Below are positions 8,766 through 16,691 of a stretch of DNA of 53,564 bases, one piece after another (positions within the stretch are counted from its first letter, which is position 1; each line of letters opens with the position of its first letter). Source of the stretch: an uncultured Crocinitomix sp. (GTDB lineage: Bacteria > Bacteroidota > Bacteroidia > Flavobacteriales_D > Crocinitomicaceae); the NCBI GenBank assembly GCA_905478225.1, contig CAJQHR010000017.1:1-53564 (forward strand). Reading direction: 5' to 3'. The notes below the pieces were generated by a model. That model searched no databases. It had not been told where the DNA came from and saw only the letters and a list, made by a program, of their open reading frames with translations. Made by a program: the position numbers and the translations under genes.

Positions 8766-11606
8766 ATGAAACCAATAATTTTCCTCCTTTTTTCGTTTGT
8801 TTTTATGCAATATTCCTATGCTCAGGAAATTTGCGACAATGGTATTGATGATGACGGCGACGGATTTGTTGATCTGAATGATGACGAATGTGATTGCGAA
8901 GGATTTGGAGGAGTCATAGAAAGTTTGATTCCGAATCCCTCATTCGAAGATATGGATTGTTGCCCAACGTTTCACAGTCAATTGGACTGTGCAACAACAT
9001 GGCTCCAAGCATCAGGCGCAACGAGTGATTATTATAATACCTGCGGCTATACAGCCATTATGGGTGAAGGAGTAACAGGAGCCGACTTGACGGATCTGCC
9101 AGATGGAGAAGGTTGGGTAGGATATTGGACGAATCCTGGTTATTTAGAATATATAGGCGCTTGTTTAGATGGACCCTTACTAGGAGGTGTAGAATATACA
9201 TTGCATTTTTACACAGCTTGGGGGAAAGGAGATGCTGATCACGAATTTAGCATCTACGCGACACCTGACTGCGGCGATTTGCCTTGGGTGGGGTTTGGAT
9301 GTCCAGTTGGAATTGGTGGTTGGGAACTCTTGACAAGTGAAGTCATTACTTATGCACTAGACGGAACTTGGCAAGAACAGACCATAACATTTACACCTGC
9401 TATTGACATGGCGGCAATCGCATTTGGAGGAAACTGCGTTGGAGAATCTCCAGCTCGCTACACCTACATTGACGGGTTGACTTTGATTGACAGTGAAAGT
9501 TTTTCTGACATTACAGAAACAGGAACATGGTGTGATGGCGATTTAATGCTTGAGGCGTCCACGGATACAACTGGAGGAGATTGGCAGTGGTTTTTAGATG
9601 GTGTTGCAATTGTTGGTGAAACTGATGCTACAATAGATGTGATGTTACATGGATTAGGTGATTATACTGCGGTATATACAGTTGGTGATAATTGTCTACG
9701 CTCGGATCATACAACAGAGGCAGATGATGGCGTTTCTGCAAATTTCGAATTTACTTCAGTTTGTGTGGGTGAAGAAACAGATTTTACAAATACCTCAATT
9801 TGGGGTGATGGACCTGATCCAGATTGGGAATGGGACTTCGGCGAAGGTGGTTCGTCCACCGAAGAAAGTCCCGGTTATACCTATACGGATGCCGGAACCT
9901 ACACGGTTGAATTGATTGGCTCAATTGAATCGGGTTGTGATGATACAATTTCAATTGAAGTTACAGTTGATCCTACTCCAGAGGCAAACTTTGAATTTGT
10001 AGTAGATGGGCTTTCTTCGCAAGATGGAAGCACTGGAGGCTGTATTGCAAGTACAGTTGAATTGAATGATTTATCGATCATTGCTGATCCGGGAGAAATA
10101 ACTTCTTGGGATTGGGATTTTGGAGATGGCTCAGGTTCTGATGAGGAAAATCCAGATCATATTTATGGTACACCTGGCACCTATACAATAACACTCACTG
10201 TTGAAACCGAGAATGGTTGTTCATCTACTTTTGAGTTGGACATCATTATGACAGATGGACTGGTAATGGATATTATTTTTAATGAGCCTACTTGTCATGG
10301 CTTTACAGATGGATCAGTTACAGTAAATGTTGTAGGCGGAGCTGGAGATTTAATATTTGAAATTACTGATATTGACGATATTCTACTAAATGAAGACAAT
10401 TCAAATACAGCTAATACTTTAGGCGAGGGCTGGTATTATATAAATGTAACTGATGGTACGGCTTGTTCTGGATTAGATTCAATTTATTTAACGCAACCAG
10501 GCGAAATTGACATTGACATTACTGTGGTTGATCCTTTATGTTTTGGATTTGAAACAGGAACAGCCGTTGTTACTGAGGTATTTAATTACACTGGAAGTGA
10601 TGATATGATCAGCTATATCTGGAATCCAAATCCGGGAGGAAATAGCGGCCTTGGTGAAGATTCCGCATGGGCAATGGGTGCGGGTGATTATACCGTAACA
10701 ATTAATGATGAAAATGGCTGTTCAAAAGTGTTTGACTTTACAGTGAACCAACCAGATGAATTGATTTTTGCAGAATTTGGATTTGAACACGCCTATTGTC
10801 GTTTGCATGAATATCAAAGTGGTAATGGTGTTGTTTTTGGAGCCGCCACGGGTGGAACTCCAGATTATTCTTACTTATGGATTAATCTTGATAATGCCGA
10901 CAATTCAATCACAAGTACCTGGGGTGGATTAAATCCTGGCAACTATGAATTGACTGCAATTGACGCGAACGGATGTATCTTAAAAGACACGCTCTACTTA
11001 GATTCGCTAAATCCTATTGCAGCGTTCACGGTTAACTCGGCGCAGTTAAATACAGATTGTCAAGGAACGGCAACGGTGCAAGTTGAATTTGAGAATAACT
11101 CAACCAACTTTGCGAATCCAAACAATCCGGGTGCGGACACAACCTTCTTTTGGAATTTAGACACCCCTTACGCCGATTGGCAAATCAGTCATGATGTTAC
11201 GGAAACATTTGACACTACTTACGGACCAAAAGGCCAAACTTACTTTGTAGATGTTTGTTTAGTTGCCATCAACAAAAATGGATGTAAAGACACCGCCTGT
11301 AAAGTCATTACTATTTATGAACCAATTGATTTTGATGAGGTCAATATTTTCTCGCCAAATGGTGATGGAATTAATGATCAATTCACTTTCGAATTCAAAT
11401 CAGCCTCAATTTCAGAATTCACATGTGTCATTCTAAATCGTTGGGGCGTTGTAGTTGGAGAAATTAATGACATTAATGACGGCTGGGATGGAACCGATAA
11501 AAATGGTGATCCTTGTACAAATGGCGTTTACTTCTATAAGTATGTTGCCAAGACTGATAATAGCACCGATATTGTTGGACAAGGAACTATACAACTTGTG
11601 GAATAA
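8766..11606 (+). CDS. Large secreted PKD-domain protein with T9SS type B sorting domain
   Basis: A 946-residue modular exoprotein. Order: signal peptide 1-19; Asp-rich calcium motif (DNGIDDDGDGFVDLNDDE, about 23-40); a beta-sandwich region to about 310; PKD domain about 325-405 (WEWDFGEGG, AGTYTVELIG); second PKD about 405-495 (WDWDFGDGSG, PGTYTITLTV); three SprB-like repeats about 498-760 (PTCHGFTDGSV, PLCFGFETGTA, AYCRLHEYQSGNG); a further domain shared with the upstream paralogue; and a gliding-motility-associated C-terminal domain about 855-946 (FSPNGDGINDQF, NRWGVVV, DGWDGTDKNGD, NGVYFYKY). The tail directs passage through T9SS and cell-surface attachment. It is a tandem copy of the broken gene just upstream, with about 330 extra residues in the middle. 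Likely an adhesin or matrix protein; ligand unknown. Confidence 0.85.
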   Translation: MKPIIFLLFSFVFMQYSYAQEICDNGIDDDGDGFVDLNDDECDCEGFGGVIESLIPNPSFEDMDCCPTFHSQLDCATTWLQASGATSDYYNTCGYTAIMGEGVTGADLTDLPDGEGWVGYWTNPGYLEYIGACLDGPLLGGVEYTLHFYTAWGKGDADHEFSIYATPDCGDLPWVGFGCPVGIGGWELLTSEVITYALDGTWQEQTITFTPAIDMAAIAFGGNCVGESPARYTYIDGLTLIDSESFSDITETGTWCDGDLMLEASTDTTGGDWQWFLDGVAIVGETDATIDVMLHGLGDYTAVYTVGDNCLRSDHTTEADDGVSANFEFTSVCVGEETDFTNTSIWGDGPDPDWEWDFGEGGSSTEESPGYTYTDAGTYTVELIGSIESGCDDTISIEVTVDPTPEANFEFVVDGLSSQDGSTGGCIASTVELNDLSIIADPGEITSWDWDFGDGSGSDEENPDHIYGTPGTYTITLTVETENGCSSTFELDIIMTDGLVMDIIFNEPTCHGFTDGSVTVNVVGGAGDLIFEITDIDDILLNEDNSNTANTLGEGWYYINVTDGTACSGLDSIYLTQPGEIDIDITVVDPLCFGFETGTAVVTEVFNYTGSDDMISYIWNPNPGGNSGLGEDSAWAMGAGDYTVTINDENGCSKVFDFTVNQPDELIFAEFGFEHAYCRLHEYQSGNGVVFGAATGGTPDYSYLWINLDNADNSITSTWGGLNPGNYELTAIDANGCILKDTLYLDSLNPIAAFTVNSAQLNTDCQGTATVQVEFENNSTNFANPNNPGADTTFFWNLDTPYADWQISHDVTETFDTTYGPKGQTYFVDVCLVAINKNGCKDTACKVITIYEPIDFDEVNIFSPNGDGINDQFTFEFKSASISEFTCVILNRWGVVVGEINDINDGWDGTDKNGDPCTNGVYFYKYVAKTDNSTDIVGQGTIQLVE

Positions 11607-11752
11607 ATTACAAATTGTTTAATTTCAGCTCAACAAGTAAGTATTTATACTGTTTTCTAATTTTATTATTCTCTCTACATTTACTTGCTATTCAGTCAAA
11701 CAAATGCAGGAGGCCATGGAAAATCCTACAAGAGAGTACATTACATCTATAA

Positions 11753-12163
11753 TCAAAACTTATAAAACAATTATTACTAGTATTAAGCCTATTCATTGGT
11801 GCGATCATTTATTCGCAAGGCGTGTCCATTACCAATAATACAAATTATGTAAAATACGTCAGAGCGCATTTTACAATGCCCGATTGTTCTGCTAATACCA
11901 CAAGCCCAAGTGGATGGATCGCATTAGCGCCAAATGCCACACTGAATATCGGCGGATCCCATGCGCAAGCAAGATTATTGCATGTTATGATCACAAGTAG
12001 TAGTCCTGGGTCAAGCGAGATAATTATTCTAGACAGCGCAATAAGCCCATGTGGAACAGAACCTTACACGGGCACAGGTATATTTACTGAGGTCGCAGGC
12101 ACCACATGTATTGCTGACATTTCAAATGATGGATGGGATAATTATATAAATATCCATTATTAA
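11753..12163 (+). CDS. Small secreted protein of unknown function lacking a normal start codon
   Basis: The frame is open from the codon after a stop at 11750 and reads SKLIKQLLLVLSLFIGAII then YSQG, an obvious signal peptide, but with TCA where ATG would be expected and no ATG, GTG or TTG before the hydrophobic core. The first usable start is GTG at 11822, inside the mature protein. The mature part (about 115 residues) is Ser/Thr/Asn-rich with four Cys (DCSAN, SPCGTE, TTCIAD) and no family I recognise. Either the start codon has mutated and the gene is dead, or a rare start is used. An ATG with a good ribosome site at 11716 is in another frame. A strong terminator follows, suggesting it was a real transcription unit. 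Confidence 0.5.
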   Translation, partial: SKLIKQLLLVLSLFIGAIIYSQGVSITNNTNYVKYVRAHFTMPDCSANTTSPSGWIALAPNATLNIGGSHAQARLLHVMITSSSPGSSEIIILDSAISPCGTEPYTGTGIFTEVAGTTCIADISNDGWDNYINIHY

Positions 12164-12180
12164 ATCATTTAAATTCGTAA

Positions 12181-12218
12181 AAAAAATAGGCTGTCCTAAC
12201 CGACAGTCTATTTTTATT
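12181..12218 (+). terminator. Strong rho-independent terminator
   Basis: ATAGgCTGTC and GACAGtCTAT form a stem with one G-U pair around a six-base loop, flanked by A-runs on the left and TTTTTATTT on the right, 17 bases after the stop of the small secreted protein. The flanking A and T runs would also allow it to work on the other strand. Confidence 0.8.
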
Positions 12219-12298
12219 TCATAAAACGAGAACAGAAATCACTCATTAAACCTGACTTAAATCAGTTGATAGGACGTTCAAAACCTCTACTTTTTTAA

Positions 12299-12306
12299 TA
12301 TCTTTG
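12299..12306 (+). promoter_or_regulatory. Putative Bacteroidota -7 box for trhO
   Basis: TATCTTTG matches the TAnnTTTG consensus and lies 30 bases before the trhO ATG. No convincing -33 TTTG is seen. Confidence 0.45.
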
Positions 12307-12336
12307 CACCTTATTAGTAATTAAATTATTTATAGC

Positions 12337-13368
12337 ATGCAACTGTATAATAAATTAAGTGCTGATGAAAGGGCGGCTTTAATTGACGAAGCCGGAGAAG
12401 ATCGTTTAACGATTTCTTTCTATCAGTACCATCATATTGAAAATACTTCGATTTTTCGAGACCATTTATTTATAAGCTGGAATCCCATGGATGTCTTGGG
12501 AAGAATTTATGTAGCTGATGAAGGTATTAATGCGCAGCTTTCTGTTCCCGCGAAAAAATTTGATGTATTTAAAGCACATCTCGATAGCATTGATTTTTTA
12601 AAAGATGTTCGACTAAACATTGCTGTTGAGCAAGACAATAAGTCGTTCTTAAAACTGAAAATTAAAGTCCGCGAAAAAATTGTTGCAGATGGTTTGAACG
12701 ACGATAGTTTTGACGTAACAGATATTGGTGTTCACCTTAAGGCTAAGGAGTTCAATGCTATCATTGAGCGAGACGACACCATTTTAATTGACATGCGAAA
12801 TCACTACGAAAGTGAAATTGGGCATTTCAAAAATGCAGACACGCCAGATGTTGATACATTCAGAGATTCTTTACCTATTATAACTGATAGTATTAAAGGA
12901 CATGAAGAAGATCGGAACATTGTGATGTATTGTACTGGAGGAATTCGTTGTGAAAAAGCCAGTGCCTATTTTAAACATCAAGGATTTAAAAATGTGTTCC
13001 AATTAGAAGGTGGAATTATTAATTATGCGCGCCAAATTGAGGCCGAGGGTCTTGAGAATAAATTCCAAGGTAAAAACTTTGTTTTTGATCACCGAAAAAG
13101 CGAGCGCATTAGTGAAGCTATTATTTCCAATTGTCATCAATGTGGTGAACCTTCAGACACGCATGTAAATTGTGCCAACCAAGCTTGCCATTTATTGTTT
13201 ATTCAATGTGATAAGTGCAATACAAAAATGGATGAATGTTGTTCTGTTGAATGTAAGGATGTAAATGCACTATCAGCAGAGGAGCAGCAAGAATTAAGAA
13301 AAGGAAAACACGCTAGTAATAAGATATTCAAAAAGGGACGATCGGAAGTTTTGAAGTTTAAAAAATAA
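12337..13368 (+). CDS. trhO: tRNA uridine(34) hydroxylase TrhO (rhodanese-related)
   Basis: A 343-residue protein of the YceA/TrhO family, which hydroxylates uridine 34 in the tRNA wobble position as the first step to 5-(carboxy)methoxyuridine. The N-terminal acylphosphatase-like domain (about 24-120) contains YVADEGINAQLSV. The rhodanese domain (about 135-235) has DMRNHYESEIGHF and the active loop YCTGGIRCEKAS with Cys199 and Cys205. A Cys-rich tail (about 267-307; CHQCG, CANQAC, CDKC, ECCSVEC) probably binds zinc. Length and motifs are standard for Bacteroidota. It is monocistronic, with its own promoter-like box, 138 bases before the paa genes. Confidence 0.93.
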   Translation: MQLYNKLSADERAALIDEAGEDRLTISFYQYHHIENTSIFRDHLFISWNPMDVLGRIYVADEGINAQLSVPAKKFDVFKAHLDSIDFLKDVRLNIAVEQDNKSFLKLKIKVREKIVADGLNDDSFDVTDIGVHLKAKEFNAIIERDDTILIDMRNHYESEIGHFKNADTPDVDTFRDSLPIITDSIKGHEEDRNIVMYCTGGIRCEKASAYFKHQGFKNVFQLEGGIINYARQIEAEGLENKFQGKNFVFDHRKSERISEAIISNCHQCGEPSDTHVNCANQACHLLFIQCDKCNTKMDECCSVECKDVNALSAEEQQELRKGKHASNKIFKKGRSEVLKFKK

Positions 13369-13428
13369 CAATCCCTCGCGTAATATTTTTTAGCAAAATA
13401 GCAAAAAAAAACTCTTATAAAAAACGCT

Positions 13429-13436
13429 TATATTTG
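13429..13436 (+). promoter_or_regulatory. Putative Bacteroidota -7 box for the paaABCD operon
   Basis: TATATTTG fits TAnnTTTG, 70 bases before the paaA ATG. The -33 element is weak. It is the best promoter candidate in the gap between trhO and paaA. Confidence 0.45.
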
Positions 13437-13506
13437 CGTAGTTAGAATTGTAAATTCTTCAGCATCTAGCGGATTAAGAAGAATTTAAGTTGAAAAAAAA
13501 TGTAAT

Positions 13507-14436
13507 ATGGATAAATTCGAAAAAGCGTTTAACGATATTATTGAGAAAGACCTCAAGGTAGAACCAAGAGATTGGATGCCAGAAAAATATCGAAAAACAC
13601 TCATACGCCAAGTTTCTCAACACGCACATTCTGAAATTATTGGAATGCAGCCAGAAGGAAACTGGTTATTACGCGCACCTTCATTAAGATCTAAGCAAGT
13701 TTTATTAGCTAAAATTCAAGATGAAGCTGGACATGGTTTATACCTTTATAGTGTAGCCGAAACTTTAGGAATTACGCGTCAAGAAATGAATGCTCAACTG
13801 CATTCTGGTAAGGCAAAATATTCAAGCATTTTTAATTACCCTACCCTTACTTGGGCAGATATGGGTGCTGTAGGTTGGTTGGTAGATGGAGCTGCGATTG
13901 TAAATCAAGTTTCACTGCAACGTACATCTTATGGTCCTTATTCTAGAGGAATGGTAAGAATTTGTAAGGAAGAGAGTTTTCACCAACGCCAAGGATATGA
14001 AATTATGGTTCAAATGGCATTTGGAACTCCTGAACAAAAAGAAATGGCTCAAGATGCTTTGAACCGATTTTGGGAACCCGCTTTAATGATGTTTGGACCT
14101 CATGACGCGGACTCTGCACATTCGAGTCAATCAATGGCTTGGAAAATCAAACGGGAATCAAATGACCATTTACGTCAACGATTTATTGATCGTACTGTAC
14201 CACAGGCAGAGTTTTTAGGATTAACCGTTCCAGACGTAAACATTAAGTTGAATAAAGAAACGGGACATTATGATCACAGTCCTTTTAACTGGGATGAATT
14301 TTGGAATGTTGTGAATGGAAACGGTCCTTGTAATCAAGAGCGTTTAGATCATCATAAAAAAGCGCACCACGATAATACATGGGTGCGTGAAGCAGCTGCA
14401 GCTTTTGCGGCAAAAACAGAAACTATTGTAGCATAA
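13507..14436 (+). CDS. paaA: Phenylacetyl-CoA 1,2-epoxidase catalytic subunit PaaA
   Basis: A 309-residue ferritin-like di-iron oxygenase, the catalytic subunit of the complex that epoxidises the ring of phenylacetyl-CoA. The di-iron ligands are visible: Glu43 (HSEIIG), Glu73 and His76 (QDEAGHG), Asp128 region (VDGAA), and Glu156 with His159 ([12 protein letters not shown]). Length equals that of E. coli PaaA. It heads paaA-paaB-paaC-paaD, all on one strand with short gaps (16 bases to paaB), consistent with one operon. Enzyme action also needs the reductase PaaE, which is not present in this window. Confidence 0.95.
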   Translation: MDKFEKAFNDIIEKDLKVEPRDWMPEKYRKTLIRQVSQHAHSEIIGMQPEGNWLLRAPSLRSKQVLLAKIQDEAGHGLYLYSVAETLGITRQEMNAQLHSGKAKYSSIFNYPTLTWADMGAVGWLVDGAAIVNQVSLQRTSYGPYSRGMVRICKEESFHQRQGYEIMVQMAFGTPEQKEMAQDALNRFWEPALMMFGPHDADSAHSSQSMAWKIKRESNDHLRQRFIDRTVPQAEFLGLTVPDVNIKLNKETGHYDHSPFNWDEFWNVVNGNGPCNQERLDHHKKAHHDNTWVREAAAAFAAKTETIVA

Positions 14437-14452
14437 TTGAAATTATTTAGAA

Positions 14453-14737
14453 ATGGAATCAGGAGATAAAGTTTGGGAAGTATTTATTCAAAAGAAACCA
14501 GGATTAGCATTTAAACATGCAGGTAGCTGTCATGGTTACGATAAAAAAATGGCAATTCAAAACGCGAGAGATTTATACACTCGTAGAGGTGAAGGTCGTG
14601 CTTTATGGGTAGTTCCATCTGAAGCAATTGTATCTGTTCCTTTAGATGATTCTGAAGCCTTTTTTGATCCAGGTGTTGACAAAGTATACAGACACGCAAC
14701 TTTTTATAAAATTCCGGATGGGGTCGACCATCTTTAA
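14453..14737 (+). CDS. paaB: Phenylacetyl-CoA epoxidase subunit PaaB
   Basis: A 94-residue protein matching the small PaaB subunit in size and sequence pattern (WEVFIQKKPGLAFKHAGS, ARDLYTRRGEG, LWVVPSEAIVSV). PaaB has no catalytic metal and bridges the PaaA-PaaC dimers of the multicomponent epoxidase. It lies between paaA and paaC with gaps of 16 and 11 bases, so the three subunits are likely co-translated at matched levels. Confidence 0.94.
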   Translation: MESGDKVWEVFIQKKPGLAFKHAGSCHGYDKKMAIQNARDLYTRRGEGRALWVVPSEAIVSVPLDDSEAFFDPGVDKVYRHATFYKIPDGVDHL

Positions 14738-14748
14738 AAAATATTATC

Positions 14749-15501
14749 ATGGATTTAACGATTCAAAATAACGAGGCTAAATTCTTAATTCGTTTAGCAG
14801 ATACTTCACTTATTCTCGGTCAACGCCTTGCAGAAATGTGTAGCAACGGACCTTTTTTAGAAGAAGACATTGCCCTATCAAATATCTCATTGGACTTGTT
14901 TGGCAGAGCAGAAGAAATGTACAAAATCATTTGCGAAATTGAGGGCAATGGATACACTCCTGACGACCTTGTTTTTAGACGTAATGAACGCGAATATTTC
15001 AACATTAAATTGGTGGAGCAACCTAACGAGGATTTTGCTTGGGTTATTGCACGTCAATTTTTACATGACATCTATTCGCAAGAAGTTTATAAGCAGCTAT
15101 TAAATTCTGATAACTCTGAGGTAGTTGGATTAGCGCAAAAAGTTTTAAAAGAAATTCGATACAGCTATATCCATTCTAAAGATTGGATCGAAAGACTTGG
15201 TCTTGGAACGGAAGAAAGTAATGCGAGAATGCAAAAAGCAATCGATCATTTATTAAAATACGTAGAAGAGATTTTTGCCTTTGATGAATTGGATAAAACC
15301 TACTTATCTGATACGGATGGCGTAACAACTGTTTGGAATAATGATGTGAACGCGACTTTAGCAGCTTGTAATTTGCAGCGCAAAGAAATTATGCCGTTGA
15401 CAATGCGTGATTATAGAGATGGATTTCACAGTGAGCATATTGGACATTTATTAAGCATTATGCAGTATTTGCCTCGTGCTTATCCAGATGCAAAGTGGTA
15501 G
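14749..15501 (+). CDS. paaC: Phenylacetyl-CoA epoxidase structural subunit PaaC
   Basis: A 250-residue ferritin-fold protein that pairs with PaaA in the epoxidase but lacks a working di-iron site. Typical PaaC segments are LADTSLILGQRLAEMCSNGP, ISLDLFGRAEEMYK, DFAWVIARQFLHDIYS and HSEHIGHLLSIMQYLPRAYP near the C-terminus. Length is that of the family. The following gap to paaD is longer (69 bases) and contains a palindrome described separately. Confidence 0.94.
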   Translation: MDLTIQNNEAKFLIRLADTSLILGQRLAEMCSNGPFLEEDIALSNISLDLFGRAEEMYKIICEIEGNGYTPDDLVFRRNEREYFNIKLVEQPNEDFAWVIARQFLHDIYSQEVYKQLLNSDNSEVVGLAQKVLKEIRYSYIHSKDWIERLGLGTEESNARMQKAIDHLLKYVEEIFAFDELDKTYLSDTDGVTTVWNNDVNATLAACNLQRKEIMPLTMRDYRDGFHSEHIGHLLSIMQYLPRAYPDAKW

Positions 15502-15558
15502 GCGAAATTCGCTGCTATTCACTTTTCAAACTAACCCCTGAATTCGCCTTATGCGAAT
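15501..15558. repeat. Palindromic element between paaC and paaD
   Basis: GGCGAAATTC directly at the paaC stop and GAATTCGCC at 15540-15548 are inverted copies except for one extra A. The right copy overlaps a second hairpin, ATTCGC-cttat-GCGAAT (15542-15558). Together they resemble an intercistronic REP-like hairpin that could protect the paaABC message or pause transcription before paaD. Confidence 0.45.
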
Positions 15559-15570
15559 CAAAATATACAA

Positions 15571-16038
15571 TTGGAAACAAGACTTGAAAATAGCGACCTT
15601 TGGGAAATCTTAACACAAGTTCCCGACCCTGAAATTCCAGCAATTAATTTAGTGGAACTCGGTGTGGTGCGTATTGTTGAAAGGTTAGAAAATTACAAAC
15701 TCCGCATCACTATTACACCAACCTATACAGGTTGCCCTGCTAAAAAACTTTTCGAAGATTTAATTCTTGAAGAATTGGCAAAACACAATTATAATGATGT
15801 TGAAGTTGTTTCAAAATTAAACCCGGCTTGGACAACAGATTGGCTTTCAGATGAAACAAAGGATAAACTGATGAAGGAGGGCATTTCTCCTCCTACTATT
15901 GGTGATCGAATTATCATGTGTCCACAATGTCAATCAACCAACACCAAATTATTGAGCCAATTCGGATCAACTCCTTGCCAATCGCTTTATTCTTGCCAAG
16001 ATTGTAAGGAACCATTTAACTATTTTAAGTGTCATTAG
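15571..16038 (+). CDS. paaD: Phenylacetate-CoA oxygenase assembly protein PaaD
   Basis: A 155-residue protein (also called PaaJ) with an N-terminal MIP18/DUF59 domain (LTQVPDPEIPAINLVELGVV, TYTGCPAKK) and a C-terminal zinc-finger-like motif (CPQC...CQDC, residues about 113-145). PaaD is needed to mature the epoxidase, probably by metal or Fe-S delivery to the PaaE/PaaA system. The start is TTG; no ATG or GTG occurs in frame before the domain, and the start fits family length. It is the last paa gene here; the usual next gene, paaE, is absent. Confidence 0.92.
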   Translation: METRLENSDLWEILTQVPDPEIPAINLVELGVVRIVERLENYKLRITITPTYTGCPAKKLFEDLILEELAKHNYNDVEVVSKLNPAWTTDWLSDETKDKLMKEGISPPTIGDRIIMCPQCQSTNTKLLSQFGSTPCQSLYSCQDCKEPFNYFKCH

Positions 16039-16205
16039 CCCGCCTCCGGTGGACAGTATTGAGTTATTATTAGTGAGTCTTGAGTCTCTGGTTGCGCTTT
16101 GATTTTACCAGCTGTTTTTTTTCGTCCAAATACTAATTACTATTGGCTATTTTCAAACCTTTCTTAAAGTGAGTTGTATGCAATAATAAAATTAACTTTA
16201 TAGCA

Positions 16206-16682
16206 ATGAAATTATTAGCCCTTTGTACCTCCATCCTTCTTTCGTCATTTGTGTTTGCACATCCTCATTCTAAAGACTCCATCTCTTTTGACTATACAAT
16301 TGAAAAGAGTATAAATATGAAAGGTGTCTATTCAGTCAATGCAGCAATCACGAATAATTCAAGTGAGTCATTTTATTTTTTATCTGAAACCAGCAATGGC
16401 CTTGATTATTATATCACAGCAACATCACCTAAGGTAATTGTATATATCCTCATTAATTGCAATGGCACTGCTCCCGTAAAGAACAGCATTGCACCAAAAG
16501 GAGTTTACGACTTTACATTTCGCATAAAAACGGCAGGTGATGTAAATCGCGTTGGATTAAACTTGGCGCTTGTTAAACTGTCAAAAGCCTACGTCGTTAA
16601 AAATAAATCGGCAAGCAGTATTCGGAAAAAAATGTGCGTTCTAACTTTGTCTGGCCCTGTTTTACCTCTACCTAGTCAGTAA
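16206..16682 (+). CDS. Secreted protein of unknown function
   Basis: A 158-residue protein with a clear signal peptide (residues 1-18, ending FVFA before HPHSK). The mature part looks all-beta (GVYSVNAAITNNSSESFYF, GVYDFTFRIKTAG) and contains two Cys (INCNG and KMCVL) that could form a disulphide. The alternation of hydrophobic residues and the mention-worthy KxAGDVNRVGLNL segment suggest an immunoglobulin-like or beta-sandwich fold, but I recognise no family. It converges with the SulP gene, with nine bases between the stop codons. No promoter box was found. The 167 bases before it hold nothing recognisable. Confidence 0.65.
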   Translation: MKLLALCTSILLSSFVFAHPHSKDSISFDYTIEKSINMKGVYSVNAAITNNSSESFYFLSETSNGLDYYITATSPKVIVYILINCNGTAPVKNSIAPKGVYDFTFRIKTAGDVNRVGLNLALVKLSKAYVVKNKSASSIRKKMCVLTLSGPVLPLPSQ

Positions 16683-16691
16683 AAACACTTA

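Noticed and set aside
11716-11823. Short plus-strand frame with a good ribosome site
   Set aside because: Only 35 codons, no recognisable protein, and it overlaps the signal-peptide frame of the next gene.
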